Origin: Manihot esculenta
Taxonomy: Eukaryota; Streptophyta; Magnoliopsida; Malpighiales; Euphorbiaceae
Direction of reading: 5' to 3'
Length of the DNA stretch: 64,000 bases
NCBI RefSeq assembly: GCF_001659605.2
Contig: NC_035174.2
Location: 4,962,389-5,026,388 of the forward strand
The notes beneath the pieces are model-generated. The model searched no databases. It was not told where the DNA came from and was given only the letters and a program-made list of their open reading frames with translations. The position numbers and the translations under genes are program-made. The stretch's first letter is position 1, and each line of letters starts with the position of its first letter. This document shows, one piece after another, positions 24,400 through 37,082 of the stretch.

Positions 24400-25925
24400 A
24401 AAATTTAAGAAAATAATAAAATTATAAAATTAATGTTTAAACGTTGAATTTTTCTCCGAAAACTTTATTATAGACTTACAACTCCTGTCATATTTTTAAA
24501 TGTCACTAAAAATATTCTTTTAAATGACTAGATGGAGAGCCTTATGAAAATTTTATACTATCCGAGAAGGTTCTATCAGGCGGAAACGCTCTTTAATGAA
24601 ATTTTATCTTTAGCGGATCGTGACCAAGTGGAAATACTCTTTAATGAAATTTTATTTTTAGCTAGTAATAATTAAGAAACTACTTGTTTCGCTTGGTGGA
24701 TCAGGAAAAAATTATAATATAAAAAATTATAAAAAAATTTTAAAAATTAATAAAATTATAAAATTGATTCCTAAATGATAAATTTTTCGCCATAAAACTT
24801 TATTACAGACTTGAAACCTTATCATACTTATAAAGGTTACTAAAAATATTCTCTTAAATAACTAGATGGCGGCTCATGATCAGCCTCATGAAAATTTTAT
24901 ATTTTCTAATGAGGTTCTACCACGTTAAAATGCTCTTTAATGAAACTTTACCTTTAGCTTATCGTGATCAATAAATTTTATCTTTAGTTGATTGTGATCA
25001 AGAAACTACCGGTTTTACTTAGTGGGTCAAGAAAAAATTATAATATAAAAAATTATAAAAAAATTTATAAAAATAATAAAATTATAAAATTGATGTCTAA
25101 ACAATAAATTTTTTGCTTTGAACTTTATTACAGACTTGCAACTCTTGTCATGGTTTTAAAAATCACTAAAAATATTATCTTAAACGGCTAGATGGCGGCC
25201 ATGTGGAAATACTCTTTAATGAAACTTTATCTTTAGCCGGTGTAACTAAGTAGAAACGTTTTTTAATGAAATTTTATCTTTAGCCAGTCGTGACAAAAAA
25301 AACTACTGGTTTGACTTGGTGAATTAGAAAAAAAATTATAATATAAAAAATTATGAAAAAATTATAATATAAAAAATTATAAAATTGATCCTAAACGATG
25401 AATTTTTTGTCTTGAACTTTATTACAGACTTGCAACTCTTATCATACTTTTAAAAGTTACTAAAAATATTCTCTTAAACGACTAGATGGCGACTCATGAT
25501 CAGTCTGAAGAGGTTCTAACACGTGGAAACGCTATTTAATGAAACTTTATCTTTAGCCGGTCCTAACTAAGTGGAAACGCTCTTTAATGAAAATTTATCT
25601 TTAGTTGGTAGTGACAAAAAACCTATTGGTTTCGCTTGGTGGATCAAGAAAAAATTATAATATAAAAAATTTAAAAAATTATAAAATTATAAAATTGATT
25701 CGCCTTCAATTTTATTACAGACTTGTAACTCTTGTCATACTTTTAAAAATTACTAAAAATATTTTCTTAAACGACTAGATGGCGGCTCATGATCAGCTTA
25801 ATTAAAATTTTATATTTTATGAGGAGGTTCTACTACGTGGAAACGCTTTTTAATGAAACTTTATCTTTAATCGGTCGAGATCAATAAACTACTGGTTTCG
25901 CTTGGTGGGTCAGGACTATTCGACT
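24400..25925. repeat. Five-copy tandem array, unit about 294-335 bp
   Basis: The word ACTTTATTA followed by a CAGACTTGCAACTC-like stretch recurs at about 24462, 24797, 25122, 25416 and 25710, so successive periods are about 335, 325, 294 and 294. Each unit also carries ACTAGATGGCGGCTCATGAT and, often twice, CTCTTTAATGAAACTTTATC, then TTTCGCTTGGTGG. The copies are clearly diverged, so the array is not freshly amplified. No protein frame, LTR or terminal inverted repeat was found. Confidence 0.8.
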
Positions 25926-28154
25926 TATCAATTTATCCGTTAAGTTATTGGTGCGCTTTAAAATTTTCTTTTCGAAAGACTATTGTGTTTCTCCAGACAT
26001 TCACAACAAAAATTAAGATAAATCTAAATTTATCATAAAATTCAAGATTAAATATTTTGCATCAGATTGTATTTTAAGAAATTATATTCCTATTATATTG
26101 TGGTTTGGAAACATGACAGATTCATTTTAAAATTAATACAAACCCAATGAAATTATATAAATCCTTTATAAATTTAATCGTTCAGAAATAAATAGTAAAT
26201 AAGAGATGAATTTAATAAAGATGAATTATATCAAATAATCTAATCAGTATTAACATAAACAGTGATCAAGCTAACAGAGACATGCCTTTAGAATATAACA
26301 ATTATAATCTTTATAAACAATTATATTTTTATTTTATATACGAATTCATAATTTTAAAAATAAAATATAAAATAAAGTGTCAAGTGCCATTTTTTATCCT
26401 TTAAACATTAATTTTATTTTAAAAGGCAAATTCAAAAATTTCTCAACAAACTTTTTCACCAACCAAATTTAATTGGTATAGTTGTTAAAAGTTTATAAAT
26501 ATAACGAATATGTGAGATTGAGATTATTTAATTTTATTAGCTATACTAAAAAATTATGAGATAAACTATCTATTCTATTAAATAAAAAAAATCTAGTGAA
26601 TTTTTATTTTTGGCATATTTAATTATTATCACTCAAAACTATTTTTATTAAAGTAAAATAGGTTTAAAACCAGTTTCAATACTTGAATTAGTCTAAATTT
26701 GCATTATGGAGAATTAATTCCATTCAATATTTAAATTGAAATTGATTTAATTTATTTTTTTTAATTTATATTAAATTTATTTAAAAAAATAATGTGAAGC
26801 AAGAAATAGAAAATCAATCATGATAGGTCAAGTTAAAATGATATTAGAGGAGAACTAATGGTTTGTATAGATGTAATAAGTTGATTGTGAATGTGTTGAG
26901 TTTATCCTTAGGCAATTAACCTATTAATTAATTCACAGTTGACGACATTGCAATTTACAACCCTTTTACAAAGGGATTAGAACTTTGCTATTAAATTTGA
27001 CTATTGGAGTATTGATGTCAAAAAAGGGATTTTTTTTAAAAAAAATTTAATTAAAAAATAATAGAGTTTAAAATATAATCTTTTTATTTATTGGGATTTT
27101 GAAGAAAAGACTGATTTAATTCGATTGATTAAGTTAAAATTGATTTAATTCGATGAATTAAGTTAAGTACTGCACGCGAGCTGATTTTTAGGGTTGGAAT
27201 TGCTAGGACCGTGTGAGAGTGAATACAATGAATTCAAGTCTATAGGTTTTCAAAAATTTATATTTTTCTTTGTGTTATTATGAAAGAAATGAAATAAAAA
27301 TTTTTTTTGTCAAAAAACCAAATAAATTAAACTACTAATAGACACGAGCGCTTTAGTTCTAGAGTCCATATGCGTCTTTATGGGCTAGGCTTGTGTTTTG
27401 AATTTAAATCCATTTACACTTCTGTTTTTGAATTCATTGTAGTTGGCTGGATGGACTGGGCTTGTATTTTGAATTGTTTTTGTAGCTGGTTCTTTTGGGC
27501 AGCCTGTCTCCAGTTCCGTTTTTGAATTCATTGTAGTCTGCTGGATGGACTGGGCTTGTATGTTGAATTGTTTTTGTTGTTGGTCCTTTTAGGCAGCCTG
27601 TCTCGTTTAGGCCTCGTTTTTATGAAGCAGGAAAATGCGAAAGTAAAGGCGGGCATCTTGACTCTTCCCCATGGTGGCCTTAAGCCGCAATGGAGTAGGA
27701 TATTTTTGGTATCCTATTTGACGAAAATTTAATAAGTTAAATCGAATAGTTATAATCGGATTTCGAACGGATTCGATTTTAAAAAATAATATCCGTTGTA
27801 AGTTCAGATCGCGTTTTATTTATTTATAGAATATCGATTACCTACACCTGTTTATATAAATAATTAATTTAATATAAAAATATATATATTTTACAATAAT
27901 ATTTATAGTTTTTTTATATATTTGTTTTAAAAAATAAAATTTAAATATTTTTTAAAAATTTTAAATTTTTTAAATAAAAATTATTAATGAAAAATATTTT
28001 TTTATATAAATTATTAATTAAATATTCGAATTTTATTCGGATAATAATAATCGAATTTGAAATAAATTTAGATTTTTAATCGGGTTAAAGATAAAAATCG
28101 AATTTGAATTTGAATAATTAAATTTTCAGGGATATTCTATCCCTACTATTTGTT
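25926..28154. other. Intergenic spacer
   Basis: AT-rich and non-coding. It contains the short duplication at 27424-27611. A stretch at about 27690-28140, with repeated words such as AATCGAATTTGAA and GGATAT, looks like a very decayed non-autonomous transposon, but I cannot define its ends. Confidence 0.45.
27424..27611. repeat. Two-copy tandem duplication, 94-bp period
   Basis: GTTTTTGAATTCATTGTAGT begins at 27424 and again at 27518. The rest of both units reads GCTGGATGGACTGGGCTTGT, GAATTGTTTTTGT and GGCAGCCTGTCTC with few differences. Confidence 0.75.
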
Positions 28155-28159
28155 GAAGG

Positions 28160-28459
28160 TAATAGCTTAAGGAGTTATAAGGATGTGTTCATCCCTCTGG
28201 AGTAATAAGGTGATTGCCGTGTGCTAGAACATTGGAGTGATAAGGTGTATTTTTGTAAATATGTTTTACTTTGAATGTGTCTAAGTGGTTATGATTCTGC
28301 GAGTGATGAGTTTGATTGCCTAAGTTAGTTCAGTTATTTTCTCCTGTTTATTTGCTACTATGGTTGTTTTTCTACTTATTTAAAGCTGTGTAATTTAGCT
28401 CATTGATATACTGAGCTACATTCAATTATAATAAAATACATTTCTTTATAATATCCTTT
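28160..28459 (+). repeat. 5' LTR of the copia element
   Basis: 300 bp, starting TAATAGCTTAAGG and ending ATATCCTTT. It differs from the 3' copy at about 28229 (A here, G there) and about 28342 (G here, A there); both are transitions. Confidence 0.92.
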
Positions 28460-28472
28460 TGGTATCAGAGCC
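28460..28472 (+). promoter_or_regulatory. Primer-binding site, tRNA-Met type
   Basis: TGGTATCAGAGCC, complementary to the 3' end of plant initiator tRNA-Met, abuts the 5' LTR. Confidence 0.9.
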
Positions 28473-28523
28473 TGAAAGAGCAAAAGTATCGCTCTTTTTT
28501 TCTTTTCTTTCTGTCCACTCACC

Positions 28524-31500
28524 ATGGCTTCTTCTACCTTGAATGTAGCGAATTTCGTTACACTAAAGTTGAAACAAACCAATTACCAACTTTGGAGAGA
28601 ACATGTGTTGAGTTTAGCTGAGAGTCAAGAATTATCCGATCATTTAGTGGCGGAATTTCCAGCAGATCAGAAATTCACTCCTCCTCCAACACCAATTCCA
28701 GAAAATTATCAACCACAGCAGTCAAATGAATTTAAGACATAGCAAAAGTCCGACCGATTGCTTCGAGGGTGGATCTACGGAACCCTTAGCGAAGAATCTC
28801 TGGGACTTGTCATTGGGCTAGAAACTGTGTGTGCTGTTTGGAGTGCATTAAAAGAGGGCTATGCACAAGATTCACAAGAAAGGGTATTTACCCTATGCCA
28901 ACAGCTAACTTATTTTCGAAAAGATGAAAATAAAACAATCACAGAGCACTTACGCTTGTTTAAGGAGATTTGTGATAATCTGGCTGCAATCGGGAAGAAA
29001 GTTCCAGACGATGAAAAGATCTTCTGTCTTCTCACAAGTTTAGGTCCGCAATATGAGACCTTCACCACCACCATGCTCAAACCACCACGGCCAAGTTACA
29101 ACGAGCTGGTTTCCCAATTAAAAAATCTGGATCAGAGGCGAAGTTGGTTCTCCAATCAGTCGGATTCTGCGCTTGACCAGATCGCGCATGTTGCCTTTTA
29201 TGGTAATCAACAGAAACAAGCCAATTCCAGTTCGAATCGACGCAACAATTTCGATTCTCATGGACGGGGGTTTCAGGCCCAACAAACTCGAGGACAGGGT
29301 CAGAACAGAGGATCATACTCCTCTCAACGTCGCCCTCCACCACCTGGTCAGTGAAGAATGACTCCCGCTGAACGGGAACTTTATAAGGATGAAATTTGCC
29401 AATACTGTGGCAAAAAGGGGCATATAGCCAAAATCTGCTGGTGGATATCTAAAGCACAACGTGAAGATCCTCCACAAGCCCTTGCAGCTCTCACGCTTAA
29501 CAATGGAGTCGTGGAAACGGACTGGGTAGCTGATTCGGGCGCGTCTGATCACATGACAGGTAACAAACTTCTTCTAAAAAATATTGATAAGTATGATGGA
29601 CCTGATTCGATTATGATAGGGGATGGTACCTTCCTGCCAATTGATGGTGTAGGTACAACCTGTTTAAATCAAAAATATAATTTGCCTATCTCTAATGTGT
29701 TATCTGTTCCTGATTTAAAACAGAACTTGTTATCCATTAGCCAACTGACTGATGAATATCCTGTAAACTGTGAATTCTCTACCGTGTCTGTTAATGTAAA
29801 GGATCGGGAAACGGGACAGGTGCTCTTAACAGGACCAAGGAGGCGTAATTTGTATACGTTGTCTGGAGTACCTACAGCTTATTTCTCGAATCGGTTTAGG
29901 ACTGGTACCACTGAGATTTGACATCAACGATTAGGACACCCACAAGCTTCTGCAGTTTCAGTTTTATTTAATAAAAATCTAGTTGATGTAAAAGGTTCAT
30001 TGCAATCTAAGTTTTTGTGTGATAGTTGCCAGTTAGGCAAATTGAGTAAGTTTCCTTTTAATTCTTCAGAACATACTAGTTCATCTAGTTTTGATAAGAT
30101 TCATTGTGATCTATGGGGACCAACCCCTGTAATTTCTTTTTCTAAGTTTAAGTTTTATGCATGTTTTGTTGATGACTTTTCAAAATATTCTTGGATAGTT
30201 CCTTTAAAGAAGAAATCTGATTTCTTTGTTACTTATTTAGCATTTGAACAATTTATATTTCGACAATTTGGGAAGCGAATTAAAGTTTTTCATTCCGATG
30301 GAGGAGGTGAGTTTGTTAATAATGCTTTGTCTTCTCATTTTCTTGCACATGGCATAAAACATCACATTTCATGTCCATATACTCCTGAACAAACAGGTGT
30401 CGTTGAACGGCGACATTGAGTAATACGTGAACTAGGTTTAATTATGATGTACCATAGCCATATGCCGTTATGTATGTGGGTAGAGGCTTTTCAGACTGCT
30501 GTCTTTCTTTTGAATAGGTTACCTACTACTGTGTTGGGCAATGAGACACCATTTTATATGCTACATGGATTCCATTTTGATTATAGTTCATTACGGGTCT
30601 TTGGTTCGAAGTGCTTTCCATACATTTGGGATTCTAGAAGTCATAAGTTTGATCCAAAATCTTGCTTATGTGTTTTTGTTGGTTACAGTGAAAAACACAA
30701 AGGTTATAAATGCTTTAACCCTAGAACTAAAACATTTATCATAAGCCGTCATGTAAGTTTTGATGAGGCAGTTTTTCCTTTCAAGTCGTCATCTTTTGAT
30801 AAATCCTTTGCTCTTAAAATTATGAATTCTTGGCTACCTAATTGTTCTGGTTTAAATACCCAAACTAATGTAACTGATTCTTCTCTTAGTTTACAGGAAT
30901 GTGCACCATTTATTTCAGCTGTTGATGTAGCAGGTATTTTGCCGTGTGAAGAAGAGTCTGATGTGCTGCCCCCGCCAGCAGCAGGCACACAGTCAGCAGT
31001 AGTGTTACAGTCACCAGCTGACCCACTAGCTGCTCAACAAACAGCCACTGCTGTGTCTGCTGGACAGCCCTTGCAAACGGACCAAACTGCTGTTGTACCA
31101 GCAGCAGCTCAGGAAGCTGGTTCATCTACAACATCTCAACACCAATTAACAGACCACGTTCTGCCTTATACTTCAGATGTACTAGCCGATCAGTTTTCTG
31201 CAGTTGGGGTATTTGCAGAACAACCAGAAGCCGAGTTGATTCAAGACCAGGAACCAGAGGAGCTTCCTATTGCCGCTCCGTTGCTCCATGATCAACCCAT
31301 CACGGATCAGCACATGATTGAATCTAGTGCACAACAGGAGTAGTCTTTAGAGGTTCTACACATAGGTGATTCGGTTAGTGCAGGAGCAGGTAATTCTTCT
31401 TTAGCTGAAATTAATGTACCTGAGGAGCATGTTGAGGATATAACACCTAATCATTCTATGATTACTCGTTCAAAATCAGGTATTGTTAAACCCAATCCAC

Positions 31501-33125
31501 GATATGCTTTGAATGTTACTATGTCTTCTGTTATTCTGCCTGAACTAAAAAATGTTAAACATGCTCTTGCTCATAATGGTTGGAAAAATGCTATGCTTGA
31601 TGAATTTAATGCCTTGACTAGAAATAAGACTTGGACTTTGGTTCCCCGTACATCTGATTTGCATGTTATAGGGTGTAAATGGGTGTATAAAGCTAAGTTG
31701 AAACCAGATGGCACTTTAGATAGGTTAAAGGCCCGTCTTGTTGCTAAAGGGTTTCATCAACTAGACGGTGTAGATTACACTGAAACGTTTTCACCTGTTA
31801 TTAAACCGGGCACAATTCGTTTGGTTTTAACTGTTGCGTTGGTCAGGCATTGGCCTATTCGTCAGTTAGATGTGAAAAATGCTTTCTTGCATGGATTTAT
31901 TTCTGAGAATATTTATATGGAACAGCCACCAGGAATGATTGATTCTAATAATCCTTCCTATGTTTGTAAGCTCCAACGAGCTCTTTATGGATTGAAACAG
32001 GCGCCGCGTGCCTGGTTTGATAGACTGAGTGTTTTTTTACTGAAATATGGGTTTTATTGTAGTCTTGCAGATCCTTCTCTATTTGTTTTCCATTCGGCAG
32101 CTGGTACTTTAATTCTTCTAATTTATGTTGACGATATGCTTCTTACAGGCTCTTCCAGTACTCTTGTTCAGTCATTTTTGCAGGTTTTAAATTCAGAATT
32201 TTCTATGAAAGATCTTGGTCCTTTACATCACTTCTTGGGCATTCAGGTTTAATCCACAACCACTGGACTTCATCTATCCCAGACTCATTATGCCTATTCC
32301 ATTTTGGAGCGTGCTCAAATGCTAGAATGCCAGCCTATGCCCACGCCATTGGTCCAAAAATCGGTGTCTACATCCATTGACACACTTGTTGATGATTCAA
32401 GTTATTTTTGTGTGCTTGTAGGGTCATTGCAGTATCTCACGCTTACCCGTCCAGACGTTTCTTTTAGTGTTAATTATGTTTCCCAATTTATGCACTCTCC
32501 TCACATGTCCCACCTCAAATATGTTCGCCGTATTTTACGTTATTTAAAAGGCACTCTTGACTTAGGTCTTTCTCTTACAGCAGATACGTCACTTGCTCTT
32601 TCTGCTTTTTCTGATGCAGACTGGGCCGGCTGTCAGATGACAAGACATTTCACAACTGGTTACTGCACTTTTCTAGGGTCTAATATTGTTTCTTGGTGTG
32701 CCAAGAAACAGACTACTGTTGCCCGTTCCAGCACCGAGGCAGAGTATCGAGCTATGGCTCATGCCGCCGCAGAGCTAACTTGGTTAGGATATCTGTTGGA
32801 TGATTTACGAGTTCCTCAACGTAATCCACCTATACTTTATGGTGATAACTTAAGTGCTTTATATTTGACTGTTAATCCGGTTCTTCATGCCCGTAGCAAA
32901 CACATAGCTTTGGACTATCATTATGTGAGAGAACGAGTTGCTCAAGGGGTCTTAATCACTAAGCACATTCCGTCCACTTTCCAACTGGCTGACATATTTA
33001 CTAAGTCAATGACTAAAGCTCGCCTGGCTCAATTTCGACACAAACTTTGTCTTCAGCCCCGACAAAGTTTGAGGGGGGATAATAGCTTAAGGAGTTATAA
33101 GGATGTGTTCATCCCTCTGGAGTAA
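28524..33125 (+). pseudogene. Copia gag-pol polyprotein with six in-frame stops
   Basis: One frame of 1534 codons runs from ATG 28524 to the stop at 33123-33125. It is interrupted at 28740-28742 (TAG), 29352-29354 (TGA), 29919-29921 (TGA), 30417-30419 (TGA), 31341-31343 (TAG) and 32250-32252 (TAA), with no frameshift. Seen in order: gag, zinc knuckle CQYCGKKGHIAKIC (about 29400), protease ADSGASDHM (about 29530), integrase with the HQRLGHP zinc finger, the IHCDLWGP and HSDGGGEF acidic residues, reverse transcriptase with YVDDMLLTG (about 32127), and RNase H with DADWAG. Catalytic residues other than those lost to the stops look intact. The 3' end of the frame extends into the 3' LTR. As it stands the copy can make only a short gag fragment. 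Confidence 0.93.
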
Positions 33126-33379
33126 TAAGGTGATTGCCGTGTGCTAGAGCATTGGAGTGATAAGGTGTATTTTTGTAAATATGTTTTACTTTGAATGTGT
33201 CTAAGTGGTTATGATTCTGCGAGTGATGAGTTTGATTGCCTAAGTTAGTTCAATTATTTTCTCCTGTTTATTTGCTACTATGGTTGTTTTTCTACTTATT
33301 TAAAGCTGTGTAATTTAGCTCATTGATATACTGAGCTACATTCAATTATAATAAAATACATTTCTTTATAATATCCTTT
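33080..33379 (+). repeat. 3' LTR of the copia element
   Basis: 300 bp, colinear with the 5' LTR. The last codons of the polyprotein frame lie inside it. Confidence 0.92.
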
Positions 33380-33385
33380 AGAAGG

Positions 33386-34875
33386 TACTTCAGAATTACT
33401 TTTGACATGCCATTTGCGTTTCTTTGTTTAAAGAGTGCACGACTAATATTTGCTGTTGTTGGTTTCTCAAGTGGGCTAAAGAAATTATCATCAGAAACTT
33501 CATTTTTAAAAGATTACTACCACTTTGTAATTGCTATTTTGATTTAGGTAGATTTAGAGAGCCTAATTATTGTGGCAGGAAAATCAACCATCCTTGTGGT
33601 TGGAACCCTAGTGCTCAAAACTTTTAGTAAATCATATCAAAGCTCTATTGTATTGAAAGAGGTTTGCCTCCCTATAATACAGCTTGTAGGTTTCCTTTTA
33701 GATACATAAAATTTAAATGCATCTACTAAATTATCAATGACAAGCGCCCCCCAATTATCAAATGAATTCATCTGCTTCTCCAAAACATTATATTACTTAA
33801 TTTATTGTTGTCTAATTATAACGGTCAGCCATATGCTTCCGCTGCGGAAGCTGTGACACGGAGATTATAGAAAATCGAAATTGTATATAATAGCTAGCAC
33901 GAAACTATTAAATAACTTGGGTTAACTATTTTAGATTAAGTGAAAGGTGGGTCAAAAGTTATTTGGGTCAGTTTGGGTCGGGACTATTTCACTAATTATC
34001 TGTATTTAGTAATGCAAGATCAAAGAGACAATTTCTTCTTTTACAAACTAATAGGATTATGTGATATTGGCAAAAGTTTGCTTATGATCACTAGATTGCC
34101 AGGTCTTTGTAGTACATAGATTCTAACCAAATGAATTATTGATCAATCATTAGAGTAATTTAATGAATTAGGAGCAATTTATGTAATTTATGTATTTCAT
34201 TTTGTCTAGTTAATTGAAGTTGGCTGTATTAATTTACAATATATGTGCTTGAAATAGCCTCATGAAGGCAGCAAAATTCAATTTGATTAGTGAAAATTTT
34301 AGTTAGACTAATTAATTGATTAGTGAAATTTTTAGTTAGACTAATTAATCAAATCAACTTTCAATGATTAGAAACCTATTCCTTCTTTCTGAATTATTTT
34401 TTGATAAATAAAAACAAAAGGATATAGAAGAAGGTTGAATGACCATGTAGCATGAAGTTGACACTCAAGACTTAATCTAGTACATGGATAATTTCTTTGG
34501 GTATTATGCTCCTTAGCTGAGTTTGAACCAACAGCAGCAGATTGGCTGGCTAGTGCAACCATTCCAAAGTTTAAGTTAGTAAAGTAGGGGAAATTTTATA
34601 ATTCAACTATTGCATGTATAATGGTTTTACTATAGTAATTGATCAAGTGTATTAGGTTGTAATATGGCCCCTCCTGTTTATATATGGTGTCAAATCCCTG
34701 TTAGGATTCCTCATAAGGCCAATATTCTCTGAATATAGACTCTTGTTTGAAATAGATGTTTGAGTCTGGCCATTGAAATTATAGCAGAAGAGTTTGTATG
34801 GGATTAGGATTCAAACACCATGTTTGTATGACAATGATGGCACTCCATCAGTATAATTCAATCATTTGGTTAGCA
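33386..34875. other. Intergenic spacer between the two LTR elements
   Basis: No protein or RNA gene recognised. A 33-bp direct duplication (GATTAGTGAAA then TTAGTTAGACTAATTAAT) lies at about 34285-34350. Confidence 0.5.
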
Positions 34876-35050
34876 TGTACTGTAATACCCGGTTAGAGTC
34901 CGGCACCGGAATTCCTGTTGTCTGGTGGAATCCGGGGTGTTGGGATTCTATAGACGGGTAGGAGTTATGTTTTCTAAGTGTTATGATATGGTTTATGGGT
35001 TTACAGTTCTTTAGTTTTGAGTTGAAATGAACCAAGGCAGAGGAGCCAAG

Positions 35051-35881
35051 TTCGGCCGCCGAAGATAAGTTCGGCCGCCGAAAGTGCCCCATGTTTGGCT
35101 TCCGAAGTTCAGGTTCGGCCCCCGAATGTTGCATGGTTTTGCATGCGATTCGGCAGCCGAAGCTGAGTTGGTCAGCCAGCTTTTGAGCAATCCTGAGTCA
35201 GCATTGTGGACAGGTGTTATGTCCAACTTGTTGCCAGAAACTTGGCCACGTCTCCTATGCTTTATCTGCTCAGTTTGAGCAGCTCATGCAGGCGTTTGCT
35301 CGTTTACCAAATTGTGAAGGGTTTGAAGCAAAAGTGAGCTTTGGAGAGTTAGTGAGGGTGAAGAAGAGTTGAGCCGTTTTCCTTTGTTTAGATCACTCAT
35401 CTTCCTGTTACAGGAGGTAAGTGATGCTCGTGAACATGTTTTTATGTTTTTCTGAAGGTTTTTATGGGAGTTATGGAAGGAGATGCATGTGTAGATTAGT
35501 AATGATAGTTTTGATGAGTTATACATGTTTATGTGTTATGTGTGATTTGTGGTTTGGGGTTATTAGATAAGTTTGGACCCCTGTGATCATATACATGAGT
35601 ATATGTGTGTTGAGGAGGTGGAGTATATATGGTTTGAGTGGTTGAAGGGAAGGAAAAGATGGTTTGCCGTTGAAGCTGAGTTCTGGATGAACTCAGGTTC
35701 GGCAGCCGAAGGATCATTCGGCCGCCGAACCTCCTGCTTGGTGACTTGGTTGCCACAGCTTGCCCCCGAGTGTTTTTGCATGTTCGGCTCTGTTTGGGGG
35801 ATTCGGCCGCCGAAGGTGCCGCCGAAGGTGTTTGAGTTTCGTCTCTGGAGAGGACATTCGGCCGCCGAACCTGCCGCCGAA
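35051..35881. repeat. Repeated GCC-box palindromes in the gypsy LTR
   Basis: TTCGGCCGCCGAA occurs exactly at 35051, 35070, 35717, 35802 and 35857. Variants with CAG or CCC in the middle lie at 35114, 35149 and 35698, and half-sites GCCGCCGAA at 35818 and 35873. The same set recurs in the 3' LTR (42466-43296). GCCGCC is the core bound by plant ERF transcription factors; a regulatory role here is inferred. Confidence 0.8.
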
Positions 35882-36267
35882 AGTGTCCTGTTCAGCTCTT
35901 CTTTTGCATGCTTTGCTTGAGTTTTAGAGTGAGTTTAAGGGGATTCTTGGGGAGGTTATAGAGTTATGCTTATGATAGTTTGGTCCCTCATATTGAGTCT
36001 TTATGTGCTTATACAGACCAGAGGAACCAGAGAGAGCAGCAGTGAGTACTGCTCCAGAGTGTACAGAACCTGCAGAGTCAGTCCAGAGCCAGAGGTGAGT
36101 GGAACTAAACTGATTCCTTGATTTAATTCAGACATTAACTACTTTTAGCATATTTCATGCATCATATTTATGTCATAGGGTGAGTGCATTAGAATGCATA
36201 AAGATGTTGCATTGCATAGCTTCCTTATTGGTGTGGGTAAATGCTGAATGATCCAGTAGTTCCAGAC

Positions 36268-36343
36268 AGGAAGACCAGGACCCCATTCTACGGCCTGGCA
36301 GGTATAGGAAGTCCAGGACCCCATTCTACGGCCTGGCGGGTAT
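36268..36343 (+). repeat. 38-bp minisatellite, two units (5' LTR)
   Basis: Units begin AGGAAGACCAGGACCCC and AGGAAGTCCAGGACCCC and contain TTCTACGGCCTGGC. A related partial unit follows at about 36410. Confidence 0.9.
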
Positions 36344-37069
36344 AGGCAAACGGTCTATGCTGGCAAAGGGTAAGTACAGGTGTTATATACACATATACAT
36401 ATATGGTACAGGAAGACCAGGACCCCAGTCTACGGCCTGGCACGGTTTACTGGGACTATGTGGTGACAGGTTTACTCTTGATGTGGACTGTCTGTGTTAT
36501 GATGCATTCCATCATATCATATTTTATTGAAATGTTTTCGTATTCTACTCACTGGGCTATAGAGCTCATCCCACTCCCTTAACCCCAGTCTTGCAGGTTC
36601 AGTGTACAGTGTACAGGGGATGTTCAGAAGAAGTCAGAAGTCAGAAAAAGAGAAGAGACTTGTAATAGCTTAGAGTGGACATGTAATATTAAAGAGATAT
36701 GCTTGTGGTATATTCAGTTAGATGTGTGCTTGACTTAGTGGTTTGTATTGTAAATCTTTTGTTGTGTACATGATCTGTATATGTATATGTGTTTATAGAG
36801 TATGTGAAAAACCAGGCTTACCAAGTATGAGACAACCCATCTAGAGCAAGCTCTAGTCAGGGGTACAGAGTACTGGGTACTGAGATAGTGCATGCACAGG
36901 GTAAGCCATGGTACAGAGAAAAGAATTGTTATGTTCACAATTTATGTTTGATCATGTATGAGATTTACAGGTACACAGAGGGTATAGCAGGCTTGCTACG
37001 GGTTCTGGCGGCCTTAAGCCGACCTGAATCCTAGCGCCGGTGACGGTCCATTTTGGGGTCGTTACAGAT

Positions 37070-37082
37070 TGGTATCAGAGCC
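37070..37082 (+). promoter_or_regulatory. Primer-binding site, tRNA-Met type
   Basis: TGGTATCAGAGCC, three bases after the 5' LTR end. Confidence 0.9.

Larger units (their letters stand above)
28160..33379 (+). mobile_element. Ty1-copia LTR retrotransposon, young but coding-defective
   Basis: Two 300-bp LTRs differ at only two positions that I can see. A 5-bp duplication GAAGG flanks the element (28155-28159 and 33381-33385); one extra A sits at 33380. A primer-binding site TGGTATCAGAGCC for initiator tRNA-Met follows the 5' LTR at 28460. A purine tract GAGGGGGGA (33071-33079) directly precedes the 3' LTR. Order is gag, protease, integrase, reverse transcriptase, RNase H, hence copia. The small size and the TRSKSGI motif between integrase and reverse transcriptase suggest the Ale/Retrofit branch. 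The LTRs start with TA rather than the usual TG. Confidence 0.95.
34881..37066 (+). repeat. 5' LTR of the gypsy element
   Basis: 2186 bp. Holds eight 13-bp palindrome-like motifs of the TTCGGCCGCCGAA type (35051-35161 and 35698-35869) and a 38-bp minisatellite with two full units (36268-36343). Confidence 0.94.

Noticed and set aside
27690..28140. Non-autonomous transposon left of the copia element
   Set aside because: GGATAT and TCGAAT words recur, but no matching terminal repeats or target duplication could be fixed.
28155..33385. Host gene with introns in place of the stops in the copia frame
   Set aside because: The interruptions are single codons in one continuous frame between LTRs; there are no splice sites around them.
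35573..35920. 115-codon frame repeated at 42988-43335
   Set aside because: It is the same LTR sequence in both copies; its apparent repeats are the DNA palindromes, and no protein family is evident.
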